Shown: positions 33,873 to 42,654 of the stretch, one piece after another | How positions within the stretch are numbered: position 1 is the stretch's first letter | How the letters are laid out: each line of letters begins with the position of its first letter | From: Bacteroidales bacterium | Lineage (GTDB): Bacteria; Bacteroidota; Bacteroidia; Bacteroidales; FEN-979 | Reading direction: 5' to 3' | DNA: 62,688 bases | NCBI GenBank assembly: GCA_023229525.1 | Contig: JALNZC010000023.1 | Location: 1-62,688 of the forward strand | The notes under the pieces: model-generated | Told to the model about the DNA's origin: nothing | The model's database searches: none | Seen by the model: only the letters and a program-made list of their open reading frames with translations | Translations under genes and position numbers: made by a program

Positions 33873-36800
33873 CACCGTTGATAGACCTTTTGAAAGTAAA
33901 GGTCAGAATATTTTTTAAAGGTAGCTTCTGTTTCAGCCGCCAATTTAACCTGTTTTTCTTCTTTTGTTATTATGCTCAGGCGTTGAATGGAATATAAAGC
34001 TTCCTGAATGCTGTATTCCATTCCTTTCAAATCCGAATCGGGAAACGAGAACAGGTAGGCTAGCTCTTCGGTTGAATATTTACTGAGTTTTGTGGCAATT
34101 TCATTAGCCCGGGTTGTTTCTCCGATCCTGTAATAACCTTCAACCAACGGAACGGTAAAAAAGTCATATTTGGCCACGGCATCCGGCATCACTTCGATAC
34201 ATCGATCCATAACCCGTCGTGCCGAATCTTTTTTCCCTTCAAGGATCAAGGCTTCCGATAACCTTCCGAAAAGTGTTCGCATGTTCATGACCATCCGTTT
34301 ATTATTATCATCCAGGTATAAACCCGGGTTAGTCATATTGCCCCATTTGAATTTATTCATCAGATTATTGTACATGACTTCAGTATTGACCTCCCCGGTC
34401 TGACCTTCAGCGGGCCTGGCCTTTACCGGAAGCAACCGGTAAGCAAGTCCTTCAAGGTGGAAGTAGGGTTCCAGTCCGATGTAGGTATCAGGACTGGTGG
34501 TCATGACAAAATAAACCGGCCGTTTCCAATTGTTGGAAGCAAGGAGATCGAGGATCATCAGGCTGTTTTTCTCGATTGCCTGACTCTTTATCTCCCAACG
34601 GATGGTGTCAAGCCGACCGGTCATTTTAGAAGAAATGGTTCCCGTTTTTAGGATTTCCTGTGGGTCATAGGTAACCATGAATTTTTTGGTGGGAAAATAA
34701 TCGATCATCCCGATCTGGGAGGTATTCATTTTCAATTTGCTTTCATCCTGTGCGATGACCCCGAACAAGGCTCTCACATCAACGAAGGTATTTTTGAGTG
34801 ATTCGTCCTCCATAAGATAGGTTACATCGTGGTTTCCCTGACGGTATTTATCCCGTGTGAGGGAAAATGGAACGGGATCCGACAGATACGCTTTGCGTTT
34901 CATTTGATCGATATACCAATCGGTGTTCAGCAGGCTCAGGTTTACCACCTTGACATCGGTGCGAATACCTTCCACTTCCTGGGCATACCAGAGAGGGAAA
35001 GTGTCGTTATCGCCATTGGTAAAAAGGATGGCGTTGGGGGCGCAGGAATTCAGGTAATTTTCTGCAATCGCCAAGGCTGTGTATCTGTTTGAACGGTCAT
35101 GATCATCCCATCCCTGTTGCGCCATGAGTCCGGTCACAAATAGACCAATTGCCAGGGTGATAATCTGAGCGGGGGCCATAGCCAGCTTTTTATGAAACCA
35201 TTCAACCAATTGCGGTATTGCCAAACCGATCCAGATGGCAAAGGCATAAAACGAACCGGCAAAAGCATAATCCCTTTCCCGTGGTTGCGGTGAATGGGAA
35301 TTTAAATAGAGCACAATGGCTACACCCGTCATCAGGAATAAGAGAAAAATAACCCAGGCACTTTGTTTATCCTTACGAAGGGTAAAATAAATACCGATTA
35401 AACCCAGGATCAGTGGCAGGAAATAGAAACTGTTGTCGGCTTTGTTTTTCCTGGTTTCAGGTATATCCTGTGATCCGAGACGCATCTTATCGATGAACTT
35501 TATCCCGCTTTTCCAGTTTCCGTCGATTTTATTTCCCATTCCCTGGATGTCATTCTGCTTTCCCACAAAATTCCACATAAAATAACGGTAGTACATATGA
35601 ACAAACTGATAATTCCATAAGAAGGTCAGGTTCTCAGCAAATGTCGGGACATAGCGTGTTTCATTCTTGTCGCCGTACTGAATATCTACCGGTACTCCCT
35701 TGACATTTCCCCACCGGATGTATTCACTGGCGAACCTGGGTTCCGATTGGTCCCACATGCGGGGAAAAAGAGTAGTAAAGCGTGGATCATAAACAGGAAT
35801 CACCTTTTCCCTGTTATCGGTAATGACATATTTTCCTGCTTTTGAATCTTTCACATAAACCGGATTTCCATCGGTCCGGTCGATCACCGGCGCATTGTAA
35901 TACTGCCCTTTTAACAATGGCCAATCGCCATATTGCTCACGGTTTAAGTAAGCCAGAAGATACATGGCATTTTCAGGATTGTTTTCATCAATGGGTGTAT
36001 CTGAATTGCTGCGGATGACAAGCATCAAAAATGAAGAATATCCAATTATGATAAAGGTAAATGCAAGGATGACTGCGTTCCAGACCGACTTTCCTTTTTT
36101 CCTTGTATAATATAAACCCCAGATAATAAAACCGATCAGAAGGGTAAAATAGATAATGGTCCCGGAATTGAAAGGCAGACCGATCGAATTTACAAAGAAT
36201 AGTTCAAAAAGGCCGGCTAACTTGATGATCCAAGGAATTATAAGATACATGACCACGGCCAGCAGAATGATGGAAATAACCGATGTCAGGACTATACCTT
36301 TCCAGTTTGGATTTTGGTATTTTTTAAAATAATAAACAAAGGTGATGGCTGGAATAGCCAGGAGGTTGAGCAAGTGAACTCCGATGGAAAGTCCCATCAG
36401 ATATGCAATAAGGATCAACCAGCGGTAGGCATGTTTTTCATCGGCATGCTCTTCCCATTTAAAAATGGCCCAAACCACAATGGCAGTAAAAAACGACGAC
36501 ATAGCGTATACTTCGCCTTCAACAGCAGAAAACCAGAACGAATCGGTGAAGGTATAAGCCAGTGATCCGACAAGTCCGGCAGCCATGATAATCATGGTTT
36601 TCTCCCTGTTGATTTCCCCGGTTTTCAATGCAATTTTTTTAGCGATCAACGTGATGGTCCAGAAAAGAAACAGGATGGTAAATCCACTTGCCAAGGCCGA
36701 CATGGTATTGACCATTCGTGCGACCAGTGTTACATCGCCGAAAGCAAAAAGTGAAAAAAACCGGCCTATCATCTGGAACAGTGGCGCTCCCGGGGGATGG

Positions 36801-36946
36801 CCGACTTCCAGTTTGAAAGCGGTGGAGATATATTCACCGCAATCCCAGAAACTCATGGTAGGTTCGGAGGTCAGGATGAACACTGTGGAGGCAATGACAA
36901 ATACCACCCACCCAAGGATGTTATTGATTTTTTTGTAGCTATTCAT
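33872..36946 (-). CDS. DUF2723 polytopic membrane protein (GT-C-like)
   Basis: A 1024-residue protein of the DUF2723 family, typical of Bacteroidetes. The start is the ATG at 36946 (MNSYKKINNILGWVV). About twelve TM helices lie in residues 10-330 and 500-600. The first loop carries the SFWDCGEYISTAFKLEVGHP motif with acidic residues as in GT-C protein O-mannosyltransferases. The C-terminal half (about 620-1024) is soluble, with TPR-like helices at the end. The family is thought to be an O-glycosyltransferase, but this is not proven here. It is coupled to the deacetylase by a 1-bp overlap, and a TACCTTTG promoter box precedes it. Confidence 0.9.
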   Translation of the reverse strand: MNSYKKINNILGWVVFVIASTVFILTSEPTMSFWDCGEYISTAFKLEVGHPPGAPLFQMIGRFFSLFAFGDVTLVARMVNTMSALASGFTILFLFWTITLIAKKIALKTGEINREKTMIIMAAGLVGSLAYTFTDSFWFSAVEGEVYAMSSFFTAIVVWAIFKWEEHADEKHAYRWLILIAYLMGLSIGVHLLNLLAIPAITFVYYFKKYQNPNWKGIVLTSVISIILLAVVMYLIIPWIIKLAGLFELFFVNSIGLPFNSGTIIYFTLLIGFIIWGLYYTRKKGKSVWNAVILAFTFIIIGYSSFLMLVIRSNSDTPIDENNPENAMYLLAYLNREQYGDWPLLKGQYYNAPVIDRTDGNPVYVKDSKAGKYVITDNREKVIPVYDPRFTTLFPRMWDQSEPRFASEYIRWGNVKGVPVDIQYGDKNETRYVPTFAENLTFLWNYQFVHMYYRYFMWNFVGKQNDIQGMGNKIDGNWKSGIKFIDKMRLGSQDIPETRKNKADNSFYFLPLILGLIGIYFTLRKDKQSAWVIFLLFLMTGVAIVLYLNSHSPQPRERDYAFAGSFYAFAIWIGLAIPQLVEWFHKKLAMAPAQIITLAIGLFVTGLMAQQGWDDHDRSNRYTALAIAENYLNSCAPNAILFTNGDNDTFPLWYAQEVEGIRTDVKVVNLSLLNTDWYIDQMKRKAYLSDPVPFSLTRDKYRQGNHDVTYLMEDESLKNTFVDVRALFGVIAQDESKLKMNTSQIGMIDYFPTKKFMVTYDPQEILKTGTISSKMTGRLDTIRWEIKSQAIEKNSLMILDLLASNNWKRPVYFVMTTSPDTYIGLEPYFHLEGLAYRLLPVKARPAEGQTGEVNTEVMYNNLMNKFKWGNMTNPGLYLDDNNKRMVMNMRTLFGRLSEALILEGKKDSARRVMDRCIEVMPDAVAKYDFFTVPLVEGYYRIGETTRANEIATKLSKYSTEELAYLFSFPDSDLKGMEYSIQEALYSIQRLSIITKEEKQVKLAAETEATFKKYSDLYFQKVYQR

Positions 36947-36967
36947 GGAATAAGGCTTTGAAACTGG

Positions 36968-36975
36968 CAAAGGTA
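36968..36975 (-). promoter_or_regulatory. Bacteroidetes -7 box for DUF2723 gene
   Basis: Forward CAAAGGTA reads TACCTTTG on the minus strand. The leader would be about 15 nt, which supports the ATG at 36946. Confidence 0.55.
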
Positions 36976-36996
36976 GGAAAAATAGAACCATTTTTG

Positions 36997-37004
36997 TACT
37001 TTTG
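36997..37004 (+). promoter_or_regulatory. Bacteroidetes -7 box for gpmA
   Basis: TACTTTTG lies 25 nt before the gpmA ATG and faces away from the box at 36968-36975. Confidence 0.55.
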
Positions 37005-37029
37005 CCTCCTTAACTTAAATGTATCTGAC

Positions 37030-37776
37030 ATGAATAAACTCGTATTGATACGCCACGGCGAAAGCGTATGGAACAAAGAAAACCGTTTTACCGGTTGGAC
37101 CGACGTGGATTTATCGGAACGCGGAATCAGGGAGGCCATCGAGGCCGGACAAATCCTTAAAAAAGAAGGGTTTGATTTTAAAATTGCCTATACTTCTTAT
37201 CTCACCAGGGCCATCCGTACCCTCTGGATGATGCTTGAACAGATGGATCTTTTATGGATTCCGGTTTATAAAACCTGGCGGTTAAATGAAAAGCACTATG
37301 GAGTATTACAGGGATTAAATAAGTCGGAAATGGCCGAGAAATATGGCGATGAGCAGGTACTTATCTGGCGCCGGAGCTATGATGTCCGCCCACCGGCCCT
37401 CGACTTTGACGATCCCCGTCATCCGCATTTTGATCACCGCTACCGCAACCTCGACCCTCGAGATATTCCCGGCACTGAAGCGCTGAAGGATACGGTTGAA
37501 CGCATCGTTCCATACTGGAAAAGTGAAATGGAACCTGCTTTGGCCAAATATAAACAAATCGTGGTGGCCGCTCACGGAAACAGTTTGAGGGGTATCCTGA
37601 AATATCTGAAGAACATCTCCGATCAGGATATCGTGGGTATCAATCTTCCCACCGGTATTCCTTATGTTTTCGAATTTGATGAAACCATGAAGTTGCAACG
37701 CGATTATTTTCTTGGTGATCCGGAAGTGATAAAAAAACTGATGGAAGAGGTAGCAAACCAAGGTAAGAAAAAGTAA
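37030..37776 (+). CDS. gpmA: 2,3-bisphosphoglycerate-dependent phosphoglycerate mutase
   Basis: A 248-residue glycolytic enzyme that interconverts 3- and 2-phosphoglycerate. The catalytic His lies in LIRHGESVWNKENRFTGWTD (residues 6-25), with the acid Glu in LNEKHYGVLQGLNKSE and the second His in AAHGNSLRG. The start is the ATG at 37030; an upstream reading frame to 36958 passes through the promoter. A phosphatase gene follows 27 bp downstream on the same strand. Confidence 0.97.
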   Translation: MNKLVLIRHGESVWNKENRFTGWTDVDLSERGIREAIEAGQILKKEGFDFKIAYTSYLTRAIRTLWMMLEQMDLLWIPVYKTWRLNEKHYGVLQGLNKSEMAEKYGDEQVLIWRRSYDVRPPALDFDDPRHPHFDHRYRNLDPRDIPGTEALKDTVERIVPYWKSEMEPALAKYKQIVVAAHGNSLRGILKYLKNISDQDIVGINLPTGIPYVFEFDETMKLQRDYFLGDPEVIKKLMEEVANQGKKK

Positions 37777-37803
37777 CTTTCTACCTGGAAAAACAAACAA
37801 AAC

Positions 37804-38520
37804 ATGCCAAAACGCTGGGTTATTCCCGATATCCACGGATATGTAAATACCGTCCGGTCCCTGATCACTGACCTGATTAAACCCATGCGTTCCGACGAAC
37901 TCTATTTCCTTGGAGATTATGTTGACCGGGGCCCTGACTCAAAAGGAGTGATCGATTTTATCCGCTCACTTGAAAATGAAAAATACAACATTACCGTACT
38001 CAAAGGTAACCACGAAGATTACATGGTTGAATTATATGACACCATGAAAAATTCGAAAAATAGCTGGTGGTTCAAATTCGGAAATAAAAAATATAAATCC
38101 TGGTCTGAAATCGGTGGGAAACCAACCCTGCAAAGTTTCAATACCCAGCACATCCTTGATGTTCCTTCCGAATACATTGAGTGGATGAGAAACCTTGTTT
38201 ATTTCGTTGAACTGGATGACTTCGTGCTTGTTCATGCCGGACTGAATTTTAAGAATGAAGATCCGTTCGAAGACAAACACGCCATGCTCTGGCTACGCGA
38301 TTACCCGATCATTCCTGAAAAGATAGGAGGCCGCCGCATCATCCACGGGCATGTTCCTGTAAATATGGAACTTATCACCCTCGCTATCAGGAACCGTATA
38401 TATAAATTTATCGACATCGATAATGGCCCATACATCACCGGTAGAGAGGGCTTCGGAAATATGGTCGCCCTTGAGTTGAACAGCATGGAAATGGTGATAC
38501 AGTATAATATGGATATATAA
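37804..38520 (+). CDS. PPP-family metallophosphatase
   Basis: A 238-residue bacterial Ser/Thr-type (PPP, bis(5'-nucleosyl)-tetraphosphatase-like) phosphatase. The three metal motifs are present: IPDIHG (about residues 7-12), GDYVDRGPDSKG (about 38-49) and KGNHEDYM (about 67-74). Later His residues follow in LVHAGLNF and IIHGHVP. It lies 27 bp behind gpmA, likely in one transcript. The substrate (phosphoprotein or Ap4A) cannot be told from sequence. Confidence 0.92.
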   Translation: MPKRWVIPDIHGYVNTVRSLITDLIKPMRSDELYFLGDYVDRGPDSKGVIDFIRSLENEKYNITVLKGNHEDYMVELYDTMKNSKNSWWFKFGNKKYKSWSEIGGKPTLQSFNTQHILDVPSEYIEWMRNLVYFVELDDFVLVHAGLNFKNEDPFEDKHAMLWLRDYPIIPEKIGGRRIIHGHVPVNMELITLAIRNRIYKFIDIDNGPYITGREGFGNMVALELNSMEMVIQYNMDI

Positions 38521-38540
38521 TTATCCTGTTTATCAAATAC

Positions 38541-39104
38541 TTAATTTTCCAGCATAAACATTTTAATCGATTTTTCATCGACCTCGGATGACAGGTTTTC
38601 TGCAAGGTTTTTCCCGTTGCAAAAATGTTTTGCCAGTTCCTCTTTACAAATCAGGCTCGGCCCGGTGGTTATCGTGGCCCTGTACGATGAAAACCGGTAC
38701 TGCGAATCATGTTCGGTTGCTCCGTGTTTACGGGCGTTCTGATTGATATACCGGACCATCTCATAGAAAAAGTGTTCCTGTCGGATCTCAACCCGTTTGA
38801 GTTTAAATTGAAAAAGCTTACCTTCTTTTCCACTATGTTTATTGAAACCTTTTGCATAGGCATTGAAGAGCAAGGCAAAAGGCTTGTAGACGCTGCCATT
38901 CACGTCACTTTTGATGCGAACCAGCAAATGAAGATGGTCCTTTAAGAGGCAGTAAGCATAAGTATCAGCCACCGGCGATATATGCGTGAGGTAAAGCCGT
39001 ATAAAGAACCTGTATGCCTCTTCGTTTTCGAACAGCGGATCGCCGTTCTTTGCCCGGTTGTATATATGGTAATACTTACCAGGTTCCAATAATGTAGTTT
39101 TCAT
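38541..39104 (-). CDS. RAYT: REP-associated tyrosine transposase (Y1 HUH)
   Basis: A 187-residue IS200-like single-strand DNA transposase of the RAYT type. Visible are YYHIYNRAKNGDPLF at the N terminus and the HUH pair in DHLHLLV (about residues 57-63). The catalytic Tyr is in the FFYEMVRYINQNARKHG helix (about 112-128). RAYTs are single-copy, usually not flanked by their own ends, and act on REP palindromes elsewhere. I see no left or right end typical of IS200 around it. The palindrome in birA and at 27.1 kb is a candidate substrate. Confidence 0.87.
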   Translation of the reverse strand: MKTTLLEPGKYYHIYNRAKNGDPLFENEEAYRFFIRLYLTHISPVADTYAYCLLKDHLHLLVRIKSDVNGSVYKPFALLFNAYAKGFNKHSGKEGKLFQFKLKRVEIRQEHFFYEMVRYINQNARKHGATEHDSQYRFSSYRATITTGPSLICKEELAKHFCNGKNLAENLSSEVDEKSIKMFMLEN

Positions 39105-39161
39105 AAGCAGTTTTCTGCTTAATCATCCGAAGAAGTAAAAGGTAATATGGTTGTTGAAAAC

Positions 39162-42134
39162 TTATACCGGTTTATATACTACCCCAAAATTTTTCTTTCC
39201 GTCAATTGCAATCCGGATGGGGTTGTCGAAGTGAATATGGCGAATAAAATCATCCTCGTAAGCTGCGGGTTGTGCCTTTAAATAATCAACATTATAGAAT
39301 CCGTCGTTAATGAATGGATTCACTGTGAAATAACCGATACGGAAGGAGGTCAGGTTTTGAAAGAAGTGGGTACCCTGGCTTGGATCGATGCGATAATGCT
39401 CGAGCCCGGATTCAACGATTAGCCTGGCGGCGCTGATTTGTGGCCATTTTACGGGAATTCCAAGCCAGGGATCGCTGGAACCCCAGCGACCGGGGCCAAC
39501 CAGCACATAATTTTTCTTTTCAAGGATGAATTTGCCGTTCAGCATATCGAGTACGCGAACCATCTCCTGGCTTTTCGAGGCATTGAATGTCTCTGGTTTC
39601 ACATAAACGAAATCGTGAATGTTCTTGATGATGCCATTGCCCAGAGCAGTGTTTGAAATAAGCAACATGTCTTCATTACGAACGTCCTCCGGTTTGAGGT
39701 TGATGGTTTGATCGCGTCCTGCAATCGGCCGGATTTGCAACAAGCTGAAAATTTTTGGTTGTCCCTGCGGTAAATCGAGGTTAACGGCGAATTCGATTTC
39801 TACCGGTTTATTCATTTCCCGTTGACCTATTTCCAACGTCAATTGAATTATTTCCGCTAACGGGAAAGTATTATGATTGAGCAACTGTGAGAAGGTGATG
39901 ATCCGTTTTCCTTCAAATAATGTCCCTTCTTTCAGCTGATGACTCTCGTAATCAAACGTGGATGCCACCAGTTTCAGGGCACTGTCAACTTCGGCATCCT
40001 TTATCTTCAGTTTCATAAGGTTTACCGTATCATCGGTACTTGGGGCAAAACTTTCGGGACGGAGGTCTAGGGCGAAAAAGGTCTTTTGGGTTTCCCTCAG
40101 TGCAAGGTCCGGGGTGGAGAGCTGTAATATCTTCCTCGGATATTTGGGAGAAAAACGGATGCCAACCCCTCCATCCACTACGTACTTTCCAAGACCGAAT
40201 GCGACGTTGGCGATACCATCTTCCGGTTTTTCTGGAGCGATGGGATAAAAATTAATCGAACGGGCGACACCGGAGATAGCAGGATAGAAACGATCACCAT
40301 ATTGGCGGCCTGTCACCTCCTGCAGCACAACCCCCATCTTCTCCTCATCGATCATGTTCAGGGTTGCGGCCATGTATGATTTGCTGTCTTTAAAATAAGC
40401 GGAAGCATAAACACTTTTGATGGCTTCGCTCAATTTATCGATCATGACCCGGTCGTTGTTTTTTATATTCGGTATCATATAGGTCGAATAGATACCGGCA
40501 AAGGGCTGGTAATGCGAATCCTCAAGCAGACTTGAAGACCGGATGGCAATCGGGTTATTGATGCATGAAATGAAGCGGTAAAGGTCTTCATGTATCCGGA
40601 AGGGTAACCGTGACTTGACAAACCGTGCCAGAATATCTTTATCGCTGCGGTCAGAAAGCGCAATTTCATAGAGGTTATTCTCCTCCATAAATTCATCGAA
40701 AATATCGGTTCCAAGCACCACGGTACGCGGGATGGAGATGACGACGTTTTCATAAAGGTCAGTGAGCCTGTTTCTCTTGATCAGTGAGTCAAGGAAAGCC
40801 AGCCCACGGGCTTTCCCACCAATGGATCCTTCGCCGATGCGGGCAAACTGAAGGTATTCATCATAGCGGTCGCGGTCGAAATCGGCGATCACTCCTCTGG
40901 CTTTATTGATGCGGAACGCCGTGATGGAGTCGAACAAATAACGTTTCGCCTCATCCATGTCGTCGGCGAATGCGGTCACAGATACTTCCCTGAACATCTC
41001 TGCAATTGGAAACAAAGCACGGGCATTCAACCATTTCGAAAAATGATTTCGTTCCATGTGATATAGCAGGGAATCGTCAGGGATTTCGAAAATTTTATCC
41101 TGTAAGGATTTCAAATTTACCGCCCGCGTAATTTCCCGTCCGTTTTTCGGATCGATAAAAATGAAATCACCGAAGGAAAAATATTCATTGATATAATTTC
41201 GCAACTCGATCGAAAGGGTTTTTGATCGTTTGTTCAGGAATCCTACTTTCATTTCATGAGCCACCGCTTCATATTCAGTATCTGTCGACTGAAAAAGGAT
41301 GGGCATATATTGATCCTCCGACCGGATTTTCTCGACAAACTTAATTCCTGCGGTCTTATCGGTTTCACCACCGCGCATAAAGCTTATGTCGGTGATGATC
41401 CCCAGCAGGTTGGCCTTGTATTTTTCCCACATGTCTGCGGCTTCTTCATAGTTGGTGGCAAGAAGTATTTTTGTCCGTCCGCGCATGCGCAACATCTTCT
41501 GGTGTTCGTTAAGGCCTTCGGTCATGAAGGTCTTCGATTGTTTTAGGAGAATCTTGTATATATTCGGTAAATAACTTGAATAAAACCGGATAGAATCCTC
41601 CACCAGCAAAATGGCCTGAACTCCTTGCCTGACATCCTGGTCGATATTCATTTTATCTTCGATCAGCTTGATAATGGCCAATAAGATATCGGCATTGCCA
41701 AGCCAGCAAAAGACATAATCGATGGCAATAAGGTTTTTTTCAGCCAGCTTGATGTTCACTTCCCGCGAAAAAGGGGTCAGCACCACAATGGGTATTTTGG
41801 GGTACTTCTGTTTGATCCGTATAGCCAAGTCGAAGGTGTCGGCTTTTTCGATGTTCAGCATAGAGATAACAAGCTCTATCCGTTTGTCCTCCAGCACCTC
41901 AAAGGCCTCTTCTTCCGATGTGACCTTGAGAAACTGTGGAGGGTAACGCAGGTTCAGCGAAACGTATTCCATGAAAATGCTTTCATCAATACGGCCGTCC
42001 TCCTCCAGCATGAAGGAATCATAGGTGCTTGAAATGAGGAGTATCTGGTAGACCCTTCGTTTCATCAGCAGATTGAACGATGTATCAATGAAGTAATACT
42101 TCTTCGGATTCAGTGCATTCTGCTTGTTCTTCAT
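39162..42134 (-). CDS. Two-receiver protein with PEP-synthase-type ATP-binding domain (B)
   Basis: A 990-residue protein, last of the six-gene operon. Order: a degenerate receiver (about 25-155; the Asp position reads LVISMLNI, so no phospho-acceptor); a second receiver (about 172-335; ILLVEDS, acceptor Asp in IITDISF, Lys in FLNKRS); a linker (about 340-430); then a PPDK_N/PEP-synthase ATP-binding domain (about 435-990) with IGGKARGLAFL, PIAIRSSSLLEDSHYQPFAG and, near the end, VGPGRWGSSDPWLG. The phosphohistidine swivel domain and the PEP-binding barrel of PEP synthase are missing. The ATG at 42134 is preferred. It shares clear homology along its whole length with the first gene of the operon. 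Function unknown. Confidence 0.82.
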   Translation of the reverse strand: MKNKQNALNPKKYYFIDTSFNLLMKRRVYQILLISSTYDSFMLEEDGRIDESIFMEYVSLNLRYPPQFLKVTSEEEAFEVLEDKRIELVISMLNIEKADTFDLAIRIKQKYPKIPIVVLTPFSREVNIKLAEKNLIAIDYVFCWLGNADILLAIIKLIEDKMNIDQDVRQGVQAILLVEDSIRFYSSYLPNIYKILLKQSKTFMTEGLNEHQKMLRMRGRTKILLATNYEEAADMWEKYKANLLGIITDISFMRGGETDKTAGIKFVEKIRSEDQYMPILFQSTDTEYEAVAHEMKVGFLNKRSKTLSIELRNYINEYFSFGDFIFIDPKNGREITRAVNLKSLQDKIFEIPDDSLLYHMERNHFSKWLNARALFPIAEMFREVSVTAFADDMDEAKRYLFDSITAFRINKARGVIADFDRDRYDEYLQFARIGEGSIGGKARGLAFLDSLIKRNRLTDLYENVVISIPRTVVLGTDIFDEFMEENNLYEIALSDRSDKDILARFVKSRLPFRIHEDLYRFISCINNPIAIRSSSLLEDSHYQPFAGIYSTYMIPNIKNNDRVMIDKLSEAIKSVYASAYFKDSKSYMAATLNMIDEEKMGVVLQEVTGRQYGDRFYPAISGVARSINFYPIAPEKPEDGIANVAFGLGKYVVDGGVGIRFSPKYPRKILQLSTPDLALRETQKTFFALDLRPESFAPSTDDTVNLMKLKIKDAEVDSALKLVASTFDYESHQLKEGTLFEGKRIITFSQLLNHNTFPLAEIIQLTLEIGQREMNKPVEIEFAVNLDLPQGQPKIFSLLQIRPIAGRDQTINLKPEDVRNEDMLLISNTALGNGIIKNIHDFVYVKPETFNASKSQEMVRVLDMLNGKFILEKKNYVLVGPGRWGSSDPWLGIPVKWPQISAARLIVESGLEHYRIDPSQGTHFFQNLTSFRIGYFTVNPFINDGFYNVDYLKAQPAAYEDDFIRHIHFDNPIRIAIDGKKNFGVVYKPV

Positions 42135-42178
42135 AAGACTATGGTTTATCCCCGCTTTAAAAATACAAACCAATCTTT

Positions 42179-42634
42179 TCAGTTTTCCCTAAGGATATAG
42201 TCATCGTATTCAATTTCAAAACGAAGTTTATGTCTTGATTCTTCCTGAGCCAGGTTCAAAAAGATATCACGGACACCAGGATTAATTGCATTTTCGGCCA
42301 ATTCCGAGTACATCCGGAAGGCTGCTTTTTCCTTTTTCATAGCAAGAATCAAGGCATCCTGATAACTCATGTCTGGTGATGGTCTGACATCGACAAGATA
42401 CTCAGTTATTTTCAAATCTTTTACCTTATTTCCGGAAATCTGAAAACTCCCCGTCTCCTTTACTTTGAGAAGCTTTGCCTTGTGGCGCATTTCTTCTTCG
42501 GCAAAGTCCGTGAAGGCTTTCCGGCTCTGCCGGGTTTTTGAACGTTCTGCCAGCATAAGATAAAAATCAACGGCTGCCTGCTCTTCCCCGATTGCAAAAT
42601 CAAGGATCTCATCTATATTATTGAATGCTTTCAT
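42179..42634 (-). CDS. Ferritin-like/rubrerythrin-type diiron protein
   Basis: A 151-residue four-helix protein with two carboxylate/ExxH halves: GEEQAAVDFY followed by EEEMRHKAKLL, and KEKAAFRMY followed by QEESRHKLRFE. These are ligands for a diiron centre as in rubrerythrin, but the C-terminal rubredoxin domain is absent. It probably reduces peroxide or handles iron with electrons from a partner. It lies 20 bp downstream of the large Fe-S/flavin subunit, so the same operon. It may protect or supply that complex. Confidence 0.85.
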   Translation of the reverse strand: MKAFNNIDEILDFAIGEEQAAVDFYLMLAERSKTRQSRKAFTDFAEEEMRHKAKLLKVKETGSFQISGNKVKDLKITEYLVDVRPSPDMSYQDALILAMKKEKAAFRMYSELAENAINPGVRDIFLNLAQEESRHKLRFEIEYDDYILREN

Positions 42635-42654
42635 TCTGTTTACGAGTTATGGTT

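Noticed and set aside
38541..39104. Complete IS200/IS605 insertion sequence
   Set aside because: No recognisable left and right hairpin ends or TnpB/accessory gene around it; the protein fits the RAYT group.
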